NCBI GenBank assembly: GCA_943371245.1
Contig: CALRTY020000001.1
Span: 310,001 to 374,000, forward strand
Direction of reading: 5' to 3'
Origin: UBA5018 sp947463165
GTDB lineage: Bacteria > Cyanobacteriota > Cyanobacteriia > PCC-6307 > Cyanobiaceae
DNA length: 64,000 nucleotides
The notes beneath the pieces were generated by a model. That model made no database searches and was not told the DNA's origin. It worked only from the letters and a program-made list of their open reading frames with translations. Below, piece by piece: positions 16,613 to 25,239 of the stretch. How positions within the stretch are numbered: the first letter of the stretch is position 1; every line of letters begins with the position of its first letter. Position numbers and translations under genes: made by a program.

Positions 16613-18762
16613 ACATCACCCCAGGGATCGGGATCATTCCAGCCCCCCTGCCCCCCTGCCTGACTCCCTGTCTGACGCCCATTTTGACGTCCAGAGATCT
16701 CTCGCCTGGTCAGATCGCGACCAGGTCGCTCCTGGTTGAGGCGGCCTGCCTCGTCCAAAAATTGCCCGGCCTCCCTGGAGACAGCTCGATTGGGCCGATC
16801 GCGATCCAGCGAGGCCCAGGGGTCGGGCGATGAGCGACCCCAGTCGTCCTCCCAGTCGTCATCGGAGAACAGCTCGTCCTTGAGCGTACCGAGGGTGTTC
16901 TTCAGACCCTGGAGGGGATTGCTGTCCACCTTGCGCTCGCTGAGCAGGCGGCGATTGAGGCCGAACAGGGCCTCCTGGAGTTGGCTCACAGCCAGCTCCA
17001 GGTCGCCGGGCTCCGCCTGGCCTCTCTCATCGAGCGGCAACAAATCCTGGAGATCCCGCAGGGCCATCTCCACGGCCCGCTGCTGGCGTTCGGCGCCATA
17101 GGGGCCCAGTTCCAATGCGGCATCCCGCAGCCGCCGCTCGGCCTGGGCCACCAGGGTCTGGGCCCGGTTGCGGCGGTCGATGGCAATCCTCAGGCGCCGA
17201 TCCTCGGCCGCCTTCAGCTCAGCCTCCGCCAACAGCCTGGCGATTTCCTCCTCACCAAGGTTGGAACCGCCCTGGATGCTCACGGTTTGCTGACGGCCGG
17301 TGGTGCGATCGGTGGCGGACACCTGCAGCAGGCCGTTGGCGTCGATGTCGAAGGAAACCTGCACCTGGGGCACACCCCGGGGTGCCGGCGGGATGCCAGA
17401 GAGGCGGAACCGGCCCAGCGACTTGTTGTCGGCGGCCATCTGGCGCTCCCCCTGGAGCACGTGGATTTCCACCGAGTTCTGATTCGACTCCGAAGTGCTG
17501 AACAGATCGCTCTTGCGCACGGGGATGGGCGTGTTGCGGGGGATCAACACCTTCATCACACCGCCAATCGTCTCCAACCCGAGCGATAGGGGCGTGACGT
17601 CATTGAGCATCAAATCGCGAAGCTCACCGGTGAGGATGCCGGCCTGCACGGCGGCGCCAATCGCCACCACCTCATCGGGATTGACAGCCTGACAGGGCTC
17701 CAGCGGGATCAAGGTGCGCACCAACTGCTTCACCATCGGCATGCGGGTGGAGCCGCCCACCAAAACCACCTCATCGATGTCCTCAGCCGCCAGGGCGGCA
17801 TCGCGCAGCGCCCTTTGCACAGGTCGCAGCAGGCGATCCAGCAGATCGGGGCAGAGGGCCTCAAAGCCGCCCCGCTCCAGGCTGGTCTCGATATGCAGGG
17901 GCCCGGCCTCAGCCGTGGCGATGAAGGGCAGCGAGATCGGCGTGCTCTGCACGCCACTCAATTCGATCTTGGCCTTTTCAGCCGCCTCGGTCAGCCGCTG
18001 CAATGCCTGGCGGTCGCGGCGTAGATCAACAGCGTGGCGCTGCTGGAAGCCATCGGCTAGCCAGTCGACGATGCGGCGATCCCAATCGTTGCCGCCCAGC
18101 TGGGTGTCGCCGCTGGTGGCCTTGACATCGAAGACGCCCTGGGCAATACGCAGCACGGACACATCGAAGGTGCCACCACCGAGGTCGAACACCAGCACCC
18201 GCTTAACGGTGCTGCGGTCGAAGCCATAGGCCAGGGCGGCAGCGGTGGGTTCATTGATGATCCGCTCCACCGTCAGGCCCGCCAGCCGACCGGCATCGCG
18301 GGTGGCCTGGCGCTGGGCATCGTTGAAATAGGCGGGAACGGTGATCACCGCCGCCTCCACCGGCTCCCCCAGATAGGTGGCCGCGTCATCGCAAAGCTTG
18401 CGCAGGATGCTGGCCAGCAGCTCCTCTGGGGCGTATTCGCGCTCAGTGGCCGGGCAGACGACCCGCACGTTGCCTTGGGGGTTGGCCCGCACCGTGTAGG
18501 GCACCGAGAGGCTGCCCTCGTCCAGCTCCTCCCACTGGCGCCCCACAAAGCGCTTCAGATTTGAAAAGCTGTTGCGGGGGTTGAGCACCAACTGCCGCCG
18601 CGCCAGCTGCCCCACCAGCAGCTCCTGATCCTTGCTGAAACCCACAACCGAAGGGGTGGTGCGACCGCCCTCGGCACTGGCAATCACCAGGGGCCGACCG
18701 CCCTCTAGCACGGCCACCACTGAGTTGGTGGTGCCCAGGTCGATGCCAACTATTCGACCCAT
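16609..18762 (-). CDS. dnaK: DnaK (Hsp70) paralogue with extended C-terminus
   Basis: 717 residues from ATG 18762 (MGRIVGIDLGTTNSVVAVLEGG). The ATPase domain has the phosphate loops IDLGTTNS and VFDLGGGTFDVSVL and VLVGGSTRMP; the substrate-binding domain has DVTPLSLGLETIGGVM. The tail after about residue 590 is long, charged and Gln/Gly-rich (NGRQTGSQAGGQGG) and ends WNDPDPWGDV rather than the EEVD-like end of general DnaK. Cyanobacteria carry several DnaKs; I infer a specialised member. No CIRCE element is visible before the start. Confidence 0.92.
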   Translation of the reverse strand: MGRIVGIDLGTTNSVVAVLEGGRPLVIASAEGGRTTPSVVGFSKDQELLVGQLARRQLVLNPRNSFSNLKRFVGRQWEELDEGSLSVPYTVRANPQGNVRVVCPATEREYAPEELLASILRKLCDDAATYLGEPVEAAVITVPAYFNDAQRQATRDAGRLAGLTVERIINEPTAAALAYGFDRSTVKRVLVFDLGGGTFDVSVLRIAQGVFDVKATSGDTQLGGNDWDRRIVDWLADGFQQRHAVDLRRDRQALQRLTEAAEKAKIELSGVQSTPISLPFIATAEAGPLHIETSLERGGFEALCPDLLDRLLRPVQRALRDAALAAEDIDEVVLVGGSTRMPMVKQLVRTLIPLEPCQAVNPDEVVAIGAAVQAGILTGELRDLMLNDVTPLSLGLETIGGVMKVLIPRNTPIPVRKSDLFSTSESNQNSVEIHVLQGERQMAADNKSLGRFRLSGIPPAPRGVPQVQVSFDIDANGLLQVSATDRTTGRQQTVSIQGGSNLGEEEIARLLAEAELKAAEDRRLRIAIDRRNRAQTLVAQAERRLRDAALELGPYGAERQQRAVEMALRDLQDLLPLDERGQAEPGDLELAVSQLQEALFGLNRRLLSERKVDSNPLQGLKNTLGTLKDELFSDDDWEDDWGRSSPDPWASLDRDRPNRAVSREAGQFLDEAGRLNQERPGRDLTRREISGRQNGRQTGSQAGGQGGWNDPDPWGDV

Positions 18763-18833
18763 GGACGTCCACCCATAAATTGCCTCGACCGATCCAAGCG
18801 CTGCTGGCGCCTCAAAGTACTGGCCCCACAAAG

Positions 18834-18852
18834 GTTAATCCAGACTTAAACA
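18834..18852 (+). promoter_or_regulatory. Pho box upstream of pstC
   Basis: Two 8-bp direct repeats, GTTAATCC (18834-18841) and CTTAAACA (18845-18852), are separated by 3 bp, so the TTAA cores are exactly 11 bp apart. This matches the known cyanobacterial PhoB/SphR site (CTTAACCT-N3-CTTAACCT). A possible -10 box TAGATT stands at 18872-18877, 20 bp downstream, the spacing expected when the Pho box replaces a -35 element. The start of pstC follows at 18931. This predicts phosphate-starvation control of pstCAB. Confidence 0.75.
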
Positions 18853-18930
18853 TCTACCGGGGATGCCTGCATAGATTCAAGCCTGGCCGTACGCCTTGGC
18901 GTTATCAGGCCATCAAGCTCTCAATCCCGC

Positions 18931-19896
18931 ATGACGACGGACATCCCGCCCGCCCTGCTCGCTGACCAGTTCACCCTCCGTCGGCGACCACCGAGCGAAA
19001 AGCTGGTGGACATTGGCTTTCGCCAACTCTCATTATGCCTGGCATCAGTGGTGGCGCTGTTGTTGCTCGGCATCTTTCTCACCGTGCTGCACGGTTCCGA
19101 GGAGGCCTTCCACAACTTTGGCCTCAGCTTCCTGACCACCTCCAGCTGGGATCCGGTCAACGGGCAATACGGTGCCCTTGTGGCCATTTATGGAACCCTG
19201 GTGAGCTCCCTGTTGGCTCTAGTGATAGCGGTACCACTGGGCCTGGGCACGGCAATCTTCATTACCGAAGATTTGATCCCCCTTTCGCTCAGGGAAGCCA
19301 TCGGTTTGATGGTGGAACTTTTGGCGGCCATCCCCTCTGTTGTTCTGGGGCTGTGGGCAATTTTTGTAATGGAACCAGCTATCAGGCCGGCCCTGAATCT
19401 GCTCAACCAGTCACTGGGCTGGACGCCATTTTTTAACACGGTTCCCCAGGGACCAGGCATGGCGCCGGCAATCTTAATTCTGGTGGTGATGGTGCTACCA
19501 ATTATCACGGCGATTTCCCGTGACGCCCTCAACCAGGTGCCGCCGGAACTGCGCCAAGGGGCCTATGGAGTTGGCACCACCCGCTGGGGCGCTATCTTCA
19601 GTGTAATTCTGCCATCAGCGGTATCGGCAATAACCGGTGGGGTGATGCTGGCCTTAGGCAGAGCGATGGGTGAAACCATGGCCGTAACAATGATTATAGG
19701 CAATTCGCTAAACTTTAACCTTTCCCTGCTATCTCCCGGCAACACTATAGCATCAATGCTAGCCAATCAATTCGGCGAGGCAGATGGCATACAGGTATCG
19801 GCCTTAATGTATGCCGCATTGATTTTGATGGTGCTTACTTTTGCGGTGAACGTTTTAGCCCAATGGATCGTAAGACGCCTGAGTCTACGTTATTAA
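18931..19896 (+). CDS. pstC: Phosphate ABC transporter permease PstC
   Basis: 321 residues, about six membrane segments. The EAA-type loop GAYGVGTTRWGAIFSVILPSA (in part) and the typical TTSSWDPVNGQYGALVAIYGT periplasmic opening identify PstC. First gene of pstC-pstA-pstB behind a Pho box. No phosphate-binding protein gene (pstS) is in the window, so it must lie elsewhere. Confidence 0.95.
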   Translation: MTTDIPPALLADQFTLRRRPPSEKLVDIGFRQLSLCLASVVALLLLGIFLTVLHGSEEAFHNFGLSFLTTSSWDPVNGQYGALVAIYGTLVSSLLALVIAVPLGLGTAIFITEDLIPLSLREAIGLMVELLAAIPSVVLGLWAIFVMEPAIRPALNLLNQSLGWTPFFNTVPQGPGMAPAILILVVMVLPIITAISRDALNQVPPELRQGAYGVGTTRWGAIFSVILPSAVSAITGGVMLALGRAMGETMAVTMIIGNSLNFNLSLLSPGNTIASMLANQFGEADGIQVSALMYAALILMVLTFAVNVLAQWIVRRLSLRY

Positions 19897-19923
19897 CTCA
19901 TAATTGAGCCAACATCTCCAACC

Positions 19924-20838
19924 ATGCCTACCCCCTCCTCCCTAAATCTTTCCAGCGACCAGCTTTTCGTACGCAGATCGCTCACCAGGGATCCCTCCTT
20001 GCGCCGCAATATAATAAATCAGCTGTTCACATTAATTGCTGGCATCTTCGCTTCCATAGCAGTTTTGCCCCTGTTTTTGGTGTTGATTTACGTATTGATC
20101 AAGGGGGGCAAACTTATCAGCCTTGGTCTGTTCACCCAACTTCCCCCTGGCCCAGGCCTCAGCGGTGGCGGCATCGGTAACGCCATACTAGGCACTATCC
20201 TCGTCGCCACAATCGCCTCGCTTTTAGCTATCCCAATTGGAGTAGGCGGAGGGATCTACTTGTGCGAATACGCCAATCGAGGCTGGTTTGCTCAGTTTAT
20301 ACGCTTTGGCAATGACGTATTGGCCGGTGTGCCATCAATTATTTGTGGGGTGTTTGTTTATGGGGCTATCGTAGCTACGAGAATATTTTTTGATCAGAGT
20401 TACAGTGCTGTCGCCGGTGGCATTGCTCTAGCAGTTTTGATGCTTCCCACTGTTATAAAAACCACCGACGAGGGTCTAAAGCTAGTTCCCCAAGAGCTGC
20501 GCTGGGGAGCCTACGGCATCGGCGCCTCTAAGTTCGTGACCATAGTGAGAGTTACCCTGCCCGCCGCCTTCACTCCAATTGCTACGGGAATTGTTTTGGC
20601 CATCGCCCGAGCCGCAGGTGAAACAGCACCATTAATATTCACGGCTCTGTTTTCCCAATATTGGCCAGAAGGAGTATTCAACCCGATTGCATCCATGTCT
20701 GTGCTTATATTCAATTTTGCTATAATGCCCTATGAAGCCCAAAACTCCCTGGCCTGGGCAGCTTCATTTGTGCTGGTTATGATGATACTGGCTGCCAATC
20801 TATTGGCCCGCTGGCTCAGTCGAATGGCCCGCTCCTGA
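19924..20838 (+). CDS. pstA: Phosphate ABC transporter permease PstA
   Basis: 304 residues with about six membrane helices. Key stretches: GGGIGNAILGTILVATIASLLAIPIGVGGGIYL (in part) and the loop LRWGAYGIGASKFVTIVRVTLPAA (in part). Pairs with PstC to form the inner-membrane channel. It lies 27 bp after pstC. Base composition is visibly more AT-rich than in neighbouring genes. Confidence 0.95.
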   Translation: MPTPSSLNLSSDQLFVRRSLTRDPSLRRNIINQLFTLIAGIFASIAVLPLFLVLIYVLIKGGKLISLGLFTQLPPGPGLSGGGIGNAILGTILVATIASLLAIPIGVGGGIYLCEYANRGWFAQFIRFGNDVLAGVPSIICGVFVYGAIVATRIFFDQSYSAVAGGIALAVLMLPTVIKTTDEGLKLVPQELRWGAYGIGASKFVTIVRVTLPAAFTPIATGIVLAIARAAGETAPLIFTALFSQYWPEGVFNPIASMSVLIFNFAIMPYEAQNSLAWAASFVLVMMILAANLLARWLSRMARS

Positions 20839-20892
20839 GTTGCCTGTTCAAATCCAATCTTTCCGATCTCATTCCCCCTCCTCCCTAAACCA

Positions 20893-21717
<825 letters not shown>

Positions 21718-21865
21718 AGGACAGCCAGGTAAGCACTAAATATCTCTGCAATCTTGATCTTAAAAGCACCAGCCAGACTGCTCTATGCTGTTTTGATTTA
21801 AGAAACATCGCAGCATTCACCTCGCTCAATATTCTCTATCTCAGCAGCCGGATTTATCGATGTTC

Positions 21866-21894
21866 GCGAGCAATACGCTCGCTGGCAATTTTTT
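21866..21894 (+). terminator. Rho-independent terminator after pstCAB
   Basis: GCGAGC-AATAC-GCTCGC forms a perfect 6-bp GC-rich stem, followed after TGGCAA by six T residues. It stands between pstB and the convergent priA. Confidence 0.55.
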
Positions 21895-21919
21895 ATTCAT
21901 AAATCCTGAAATAGCCTTA

Positions 21920-24193
21920 TTAAAGCTCCTGGGGATCTGGATCTATTGCCAGGCTGATGCTTGTGCCCAATCCCTGCCGCAGGATCAGCTCTGGCGGCAG
22001 AGGCAGCTCACTGCCCGCAGGCCCATGCAACAGCAGCTGCCAGCGGCTCCTGCCGGCAACTCTGGTGACCGGCGCTGGAGCTGGGCCGATCAACAGCCAG
22101 CCAGCGGCCAGCACCTGGGGGCGAATCTGTTCCGCCAGGATGGTGGCTGCGGTGGCGGTGGCGCTGGCGGTTGGTCCACTCAAACGAAGTAGGCAAGCCC
22201 GGCTGAAAGGCACCAGGGATCCCTGGCGTCGCAACTGCAATTCCTGCTCTAAAAATTGCTCATAGCGTCCATCAATTAGATGGCGGATCACCGGATGATC
22301 CGGGCTGTAGGTCTGCACAAGCATCTCCCCAGGACGCTCGCCCCGGCCGGCACGGCCGGCCAATTGCATCAATAATTGCAGACACTGTTCGCTGGCACGC
22401 AGATCTGGTCTATGCAATAAACCATCTGCGGCCAGCACCGCTGCCAGGGTAACCCGGGGCAGATCGATACCCTTAGCCAACATCTGCGTACCCACCAATA
22501 TATCGGCATCTCCGGCTGCGAATGGTTCAAGCAAGCGACGATGACCGTCGCGGCCACGGGTGGTGTCTCGATCAAAACGCAATAGCCGTAGGCCCTCTAA
22601 TTCACTGGCCAACTGTTCGATCACCTTTTGGGTGCCGGCCCCAAACGGTTTGAAAGCTTCCGAGCCGCAATGGTCGCAGCGCTTACTGGCTTCCGCTCTG
22701 TAATCGCACCAATGACAGCGCAACCACTCGTGACCATCGCCACGGCGGTGAACGGTAAGGGACACATCGCAATGGGGACAGAGCACCACCTCCCCACAGC
22801 TGCGACAACTTAAAAAGGCTCGATAACCCCTGCGCGGCACCAGGATCACCGCCTGTTCACCGCGTTGCTGCAATCCCTCCAGTCGGCCCATCAGGGCGCG
22901 GCTGAGCAGCCGCCGATGACCATCCGCCAGCTCGTGGCGCATATCCACCACCCGCACCTGGGGCAGGGGCCGGCCAGCGATCCGCTCTGGCAATCGCAGC
23001 AATTTGGTATGACCGGCCTTGCAGTCATGCCAGGTTTCCAACGAAGGAGTGGCGCTGCCCAGCAGCAGCTTTGCACCGCTGCGCTCCGCCCTGAGCCTGG
23101 CGACACTGCGAGCGTGATAGCAAGGCATCGGACTTTCCTGCTTATAGGAGCTGTCGTGTTCTTCGTCGAGCACGATCAATCCCAAATCCGCCAGGGGCAG
23201 AAACACCGCTGAGCGGGTACCCACCACCAGCTGGGGGCAGTGGGACTGGGGGCTGTGGGAATTCGCCGTTTTCAGGCAGTGGCGCCAGCTACGGATGCGC
23301 TCCGCCTCAGCCACGCCGCTGTGCCACTCCAACACCCCCTGGCCAAAACGGCTCCTGCAGCGGTCGAGGAGCTGAGGCACTAGGGCGATCTCCGGTGTGA
23401 GCAGCAGCACACTGCGGCCCGCGGCCAAGCTGTGGGCGGCTGCCTGCAGGTACACCTCGGTCTTGCCCGCACCGGTCACCCCCCAGAGCAGCAGGCTTTC
23501 ACCGGCGGCGGCGGCGGTGATTGCCGCCACCGCCTCGGCCTGGGGGGGGGTTAGTGGCTGGCCAACTTCGCCCTTGGCCAACAGCGGTCCCGCAGGGCCA
23601 CCCTCCGCTAGCGCCTGGCGAACCACCAGACCTCGCCTCTCCAGACCCTTCACCACCGCCTGGTTGACCCCCTCCTGCTGGAACAGCTCTCGCATCGGTG
23701 CCTGGCCGCCGCGCGCCTGCAGGATCTCCAGCAGGGCCCTTTGCCGCTCCCCCAGCCGCTGGAAGGCGGCCTCGCCAGGGGCAGGGTCCTGGATCAGGGC
23801 CAGCTGCCAGTGAATGCGCTGGCGAATCGCCTTGGGCTGACTACGGCTGCCCAGCCAACCTGGCGGCAAGGCACTGCGCAGAGTCTGGAAGCTGCTGGTG
23901 TGGCACTGCTGGGCCACCGCCTCGATCAGCTGGCGCCAGCTGGCGTCCACAGCCGCCGCCTCCAGCACCGCTTCAATCGGTCGCAGCGCCTCAGCGCTCA
24001 ACCCTGGCGGCGGTTGGCCTGGCAGCCCCACCACCAGACCGCTGTGGGGACGTCCATTCAGCCGCACCCGCACCAGATCCCCCACCCCCAGCTCCAGGCC
24101 CAGGGGGTTGGCGTAGGTGAATACCTGGCCCTCTCGGCCGGCCTCCACCCAGATATCAAGCCATGGGGGGGTGTCCAAGCTTGCAATGGTCAC
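21920..24193 (-). CDS. priA: Primosomal protein N' (replication restart helicase PriA)
   Basis: 757 residues. The N-terminal DNA-binding domain is followed by helicase motifs: Walker A GVTGAGKTEVYL, Walker B VLDEEHDSSYKQE, and motif V/VI QLAGRAGRGERPGE. Between them lies the PriA zinc region, with CRSCGEVVLCPHC, CHWCDY and CDHCGSE providing the Cys pairs. It reloads the replisome at stalled forks. Convergent with pstB. Confidence 0.94.
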   Translation of the reverse strand: MTIASLDTPPWLDIWVEAGREGQVFTYANPLGLELGVGDLVRVRLNGRPHSGLVVGLPGQPPPGLSAEALRPIEAVLEAAAVDASWRQLIEAVAQQCHTSSFQTLRSALPPGWLGSRSQPKAIRQRIHWQLALIQDPAPGEAAFQRLGERQRALLEILQARGGQAPMRELFQQEGVNQAVVKGLERRGLVVRQALAEGGPAGPLLAKGEVGQPLTPPQAEAVAAITAAAAGESLLLWGVTGAGKTEVYLQAAAHSLAAGRSVLLLTPEIALVPQLLDRCRSRFGQGVLEWHSGVAEAERIRSWRHCLKTANSHSPQSHCPQLVVGTRSAVFLPLADLGLIVLDEEHDSSYKQESPMPCYHARSVARLRAERSGAKLLLGSATPSLETWHDCKAGHTKLLRLPERIAGRPLPQVRVVDMRHELADGHRRLLSRALMGRLEGLQQRGEQAVILVPRRGYRAFLSCRSCGEVVLCPHCDVSLTVHRRGDGHEWLRCHWCDYRAEASKRCDHCGSEAFKPFGAGTQKVIEQLASELEGLRLLRFDRDTTRGRDGHRRLLEPFAAGDADILVGTQMLAKGIDLPRVTLAAVLAADGLLHRPDLRASEQCLQLLMQLAGRAGRGERPGEMLVQTYSPDHPVIRHLIDGRYEQFLEQELQLRRQGSLVPFSRACLLRLSGPTASATATAATILAEQIRPQVLAAGWLLIGPAPAPVTRVAGRSRWQLLLHGPAGSELPLPPELILRQGLGTSISLAIDPDPQEL

Positions 24194-24479
24194 TTGCCAT
24201 CCATAAAATGAAAGAGTTGGACAGTCCTTGGGCTGTCGTCGGAACGAGCGGCGTTCCGTACCAGCGGGAAGACCTGTAGAGAGTGCCTGGGTTCATCCCA
24301 CCATGGCCTCCCGGTCTGAGACCACCCCTGACAACGCTGCTACGGCCCCGGCCCCGGCTACTTGTTTTTGACCCTTGGTTCCTGTCTCCCCGACCACGTC
24401 AGCAAACCACCTACCCCTGGCCGCCCAGCCAGCCCCTAAACGGTCCAGCTCTAACCACCGGACACTTAACCAATCCAAA

Positions 24480-24600
24480 GCCCGCCGGTCCACTGCTGGC
24501 TCTCCCACAGCCCACTTGTTCACGGCCCACTTGTTCACGGCTAGCTGGTCCACGGCTAGCTGGTTCCTAGCCAGCCGGTCCACAGCCAGCTGGTCCACCG
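24480..24600. repeat. 15-bp tandem array, about eight units
   Basis: Units such as CTAGCTGGTCCACGG, CTAGCTGGTTCCTAG, CCAGCCGGTCCACAG and CCAGCTGGTCCACCG repeat every 15 bp; the left half is more decayed (CCCACTTGTTCACGG twice). Many units hold small palindromes (GCTAGC, CCAGCTGG). Confidence 0.75.
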
Positions 24601-24646
24601 ATGTAGGGTCGCAATAGCGTGGATCGGTTTGGCACCCTTCCCCTGT

Positions 24647-24758
24647 CAGACTCTTCCCCTGCCAGTCAGTTCCTTTGGCAGTCAGTTCCTTTGGCAGACC
24701 ATTCACTTGGCAGTCTGATCCCCTGGCAGTTTGATCCCTTGGCAGTCTCAGTATCTGC
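24647..24758. repeat. 16-bp tandem array, seven units in exact register
   Basis: Seven consecutive 16-mers starting CAG: CAGACTCTTCCCCTGC, CAGTCAGTTCCTTTGG (twice identical), CAGACCATTCACTTGG, CAGTCTGATCCCCTGG, CAGTTTGATCCCTTGG, and a decayed last copy. There are no insertions or deletions between units. The period is not divisible by three, so the array is unlikely to be coding. Confidence 0.85.
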
Positions 24759-25239
24759 TGGCTTAAAGACTGGATTGAGGTCATGGCGTTGCTAACCCCG
24801 GTCATTGACTGAGATTTGTTTGCTTTTGTATCGATTCATTTCGGCCGAACCAAGCTTGGCTTATCGAGTCCTGCAGGCCCTCGGGCTTTTTAGGCATTCG
24901 TCTCAAGCTCCTCCGTGCCATGGGAACGAAGCATGAGCAACACCTGCTTCAACAGCAGTCCAAGCCTGAAGCCAGCCAAGGCTGAAGCCATCCAACCCCG
25001 AAGCCATCCAAAGCTGAACCATGAACTTTAATTTCTATCGCAGCAGTGACTGGGCCAATCACCTTCGAACAAATCTAATGCTGATTTGAACAAAATTCTG
25101 TTTGGCTCATTTTTGAGCACAGCTTGATCAGGCCTGGAAATGTCACTTTTCAGCTCACTACATCTGTGGTCTGAGCGCCTGATACCGATTAATTGTTCTC
25201 TTTCGACTTTGTCGTCTCACTGCCTAATTCTTTCTCTCC

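Larger units (their letters stand above)
24194..25239. other. 1-kb repeat-rich spacer between divergent priA and rpoD
   Basis: No convincing gene. It contains the two tandem arrays annotated separately, a further run of GAAGCCATCCAA-like words at about 24970-25015, and a short hairpin with a T-run (AGGCC-CTCG-GGCTT then T, 24875-24891) that could end a small transcript coming from the left. A 170-codon frame on the minus strand (24293-24805) is made largely of the repeats and is probably spurious. The rpoD promoter must lie in the last 100-200 bp. Confidence 0.6.

Noticed and set aside
24480..24600. Pentapeptide-repeat protein
   Set aside because: The minus frame gives five-residue units, but with pattern AxDxL rather than A(D/N)LxX, and the adjoining 16-bp array breaks the phase.
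24647..24758. CRISPR-like regular repeats
   Set aside because: Units of 16 bp are contiguous without spacers, and no cas genes are present; the same holds for the other arrays.
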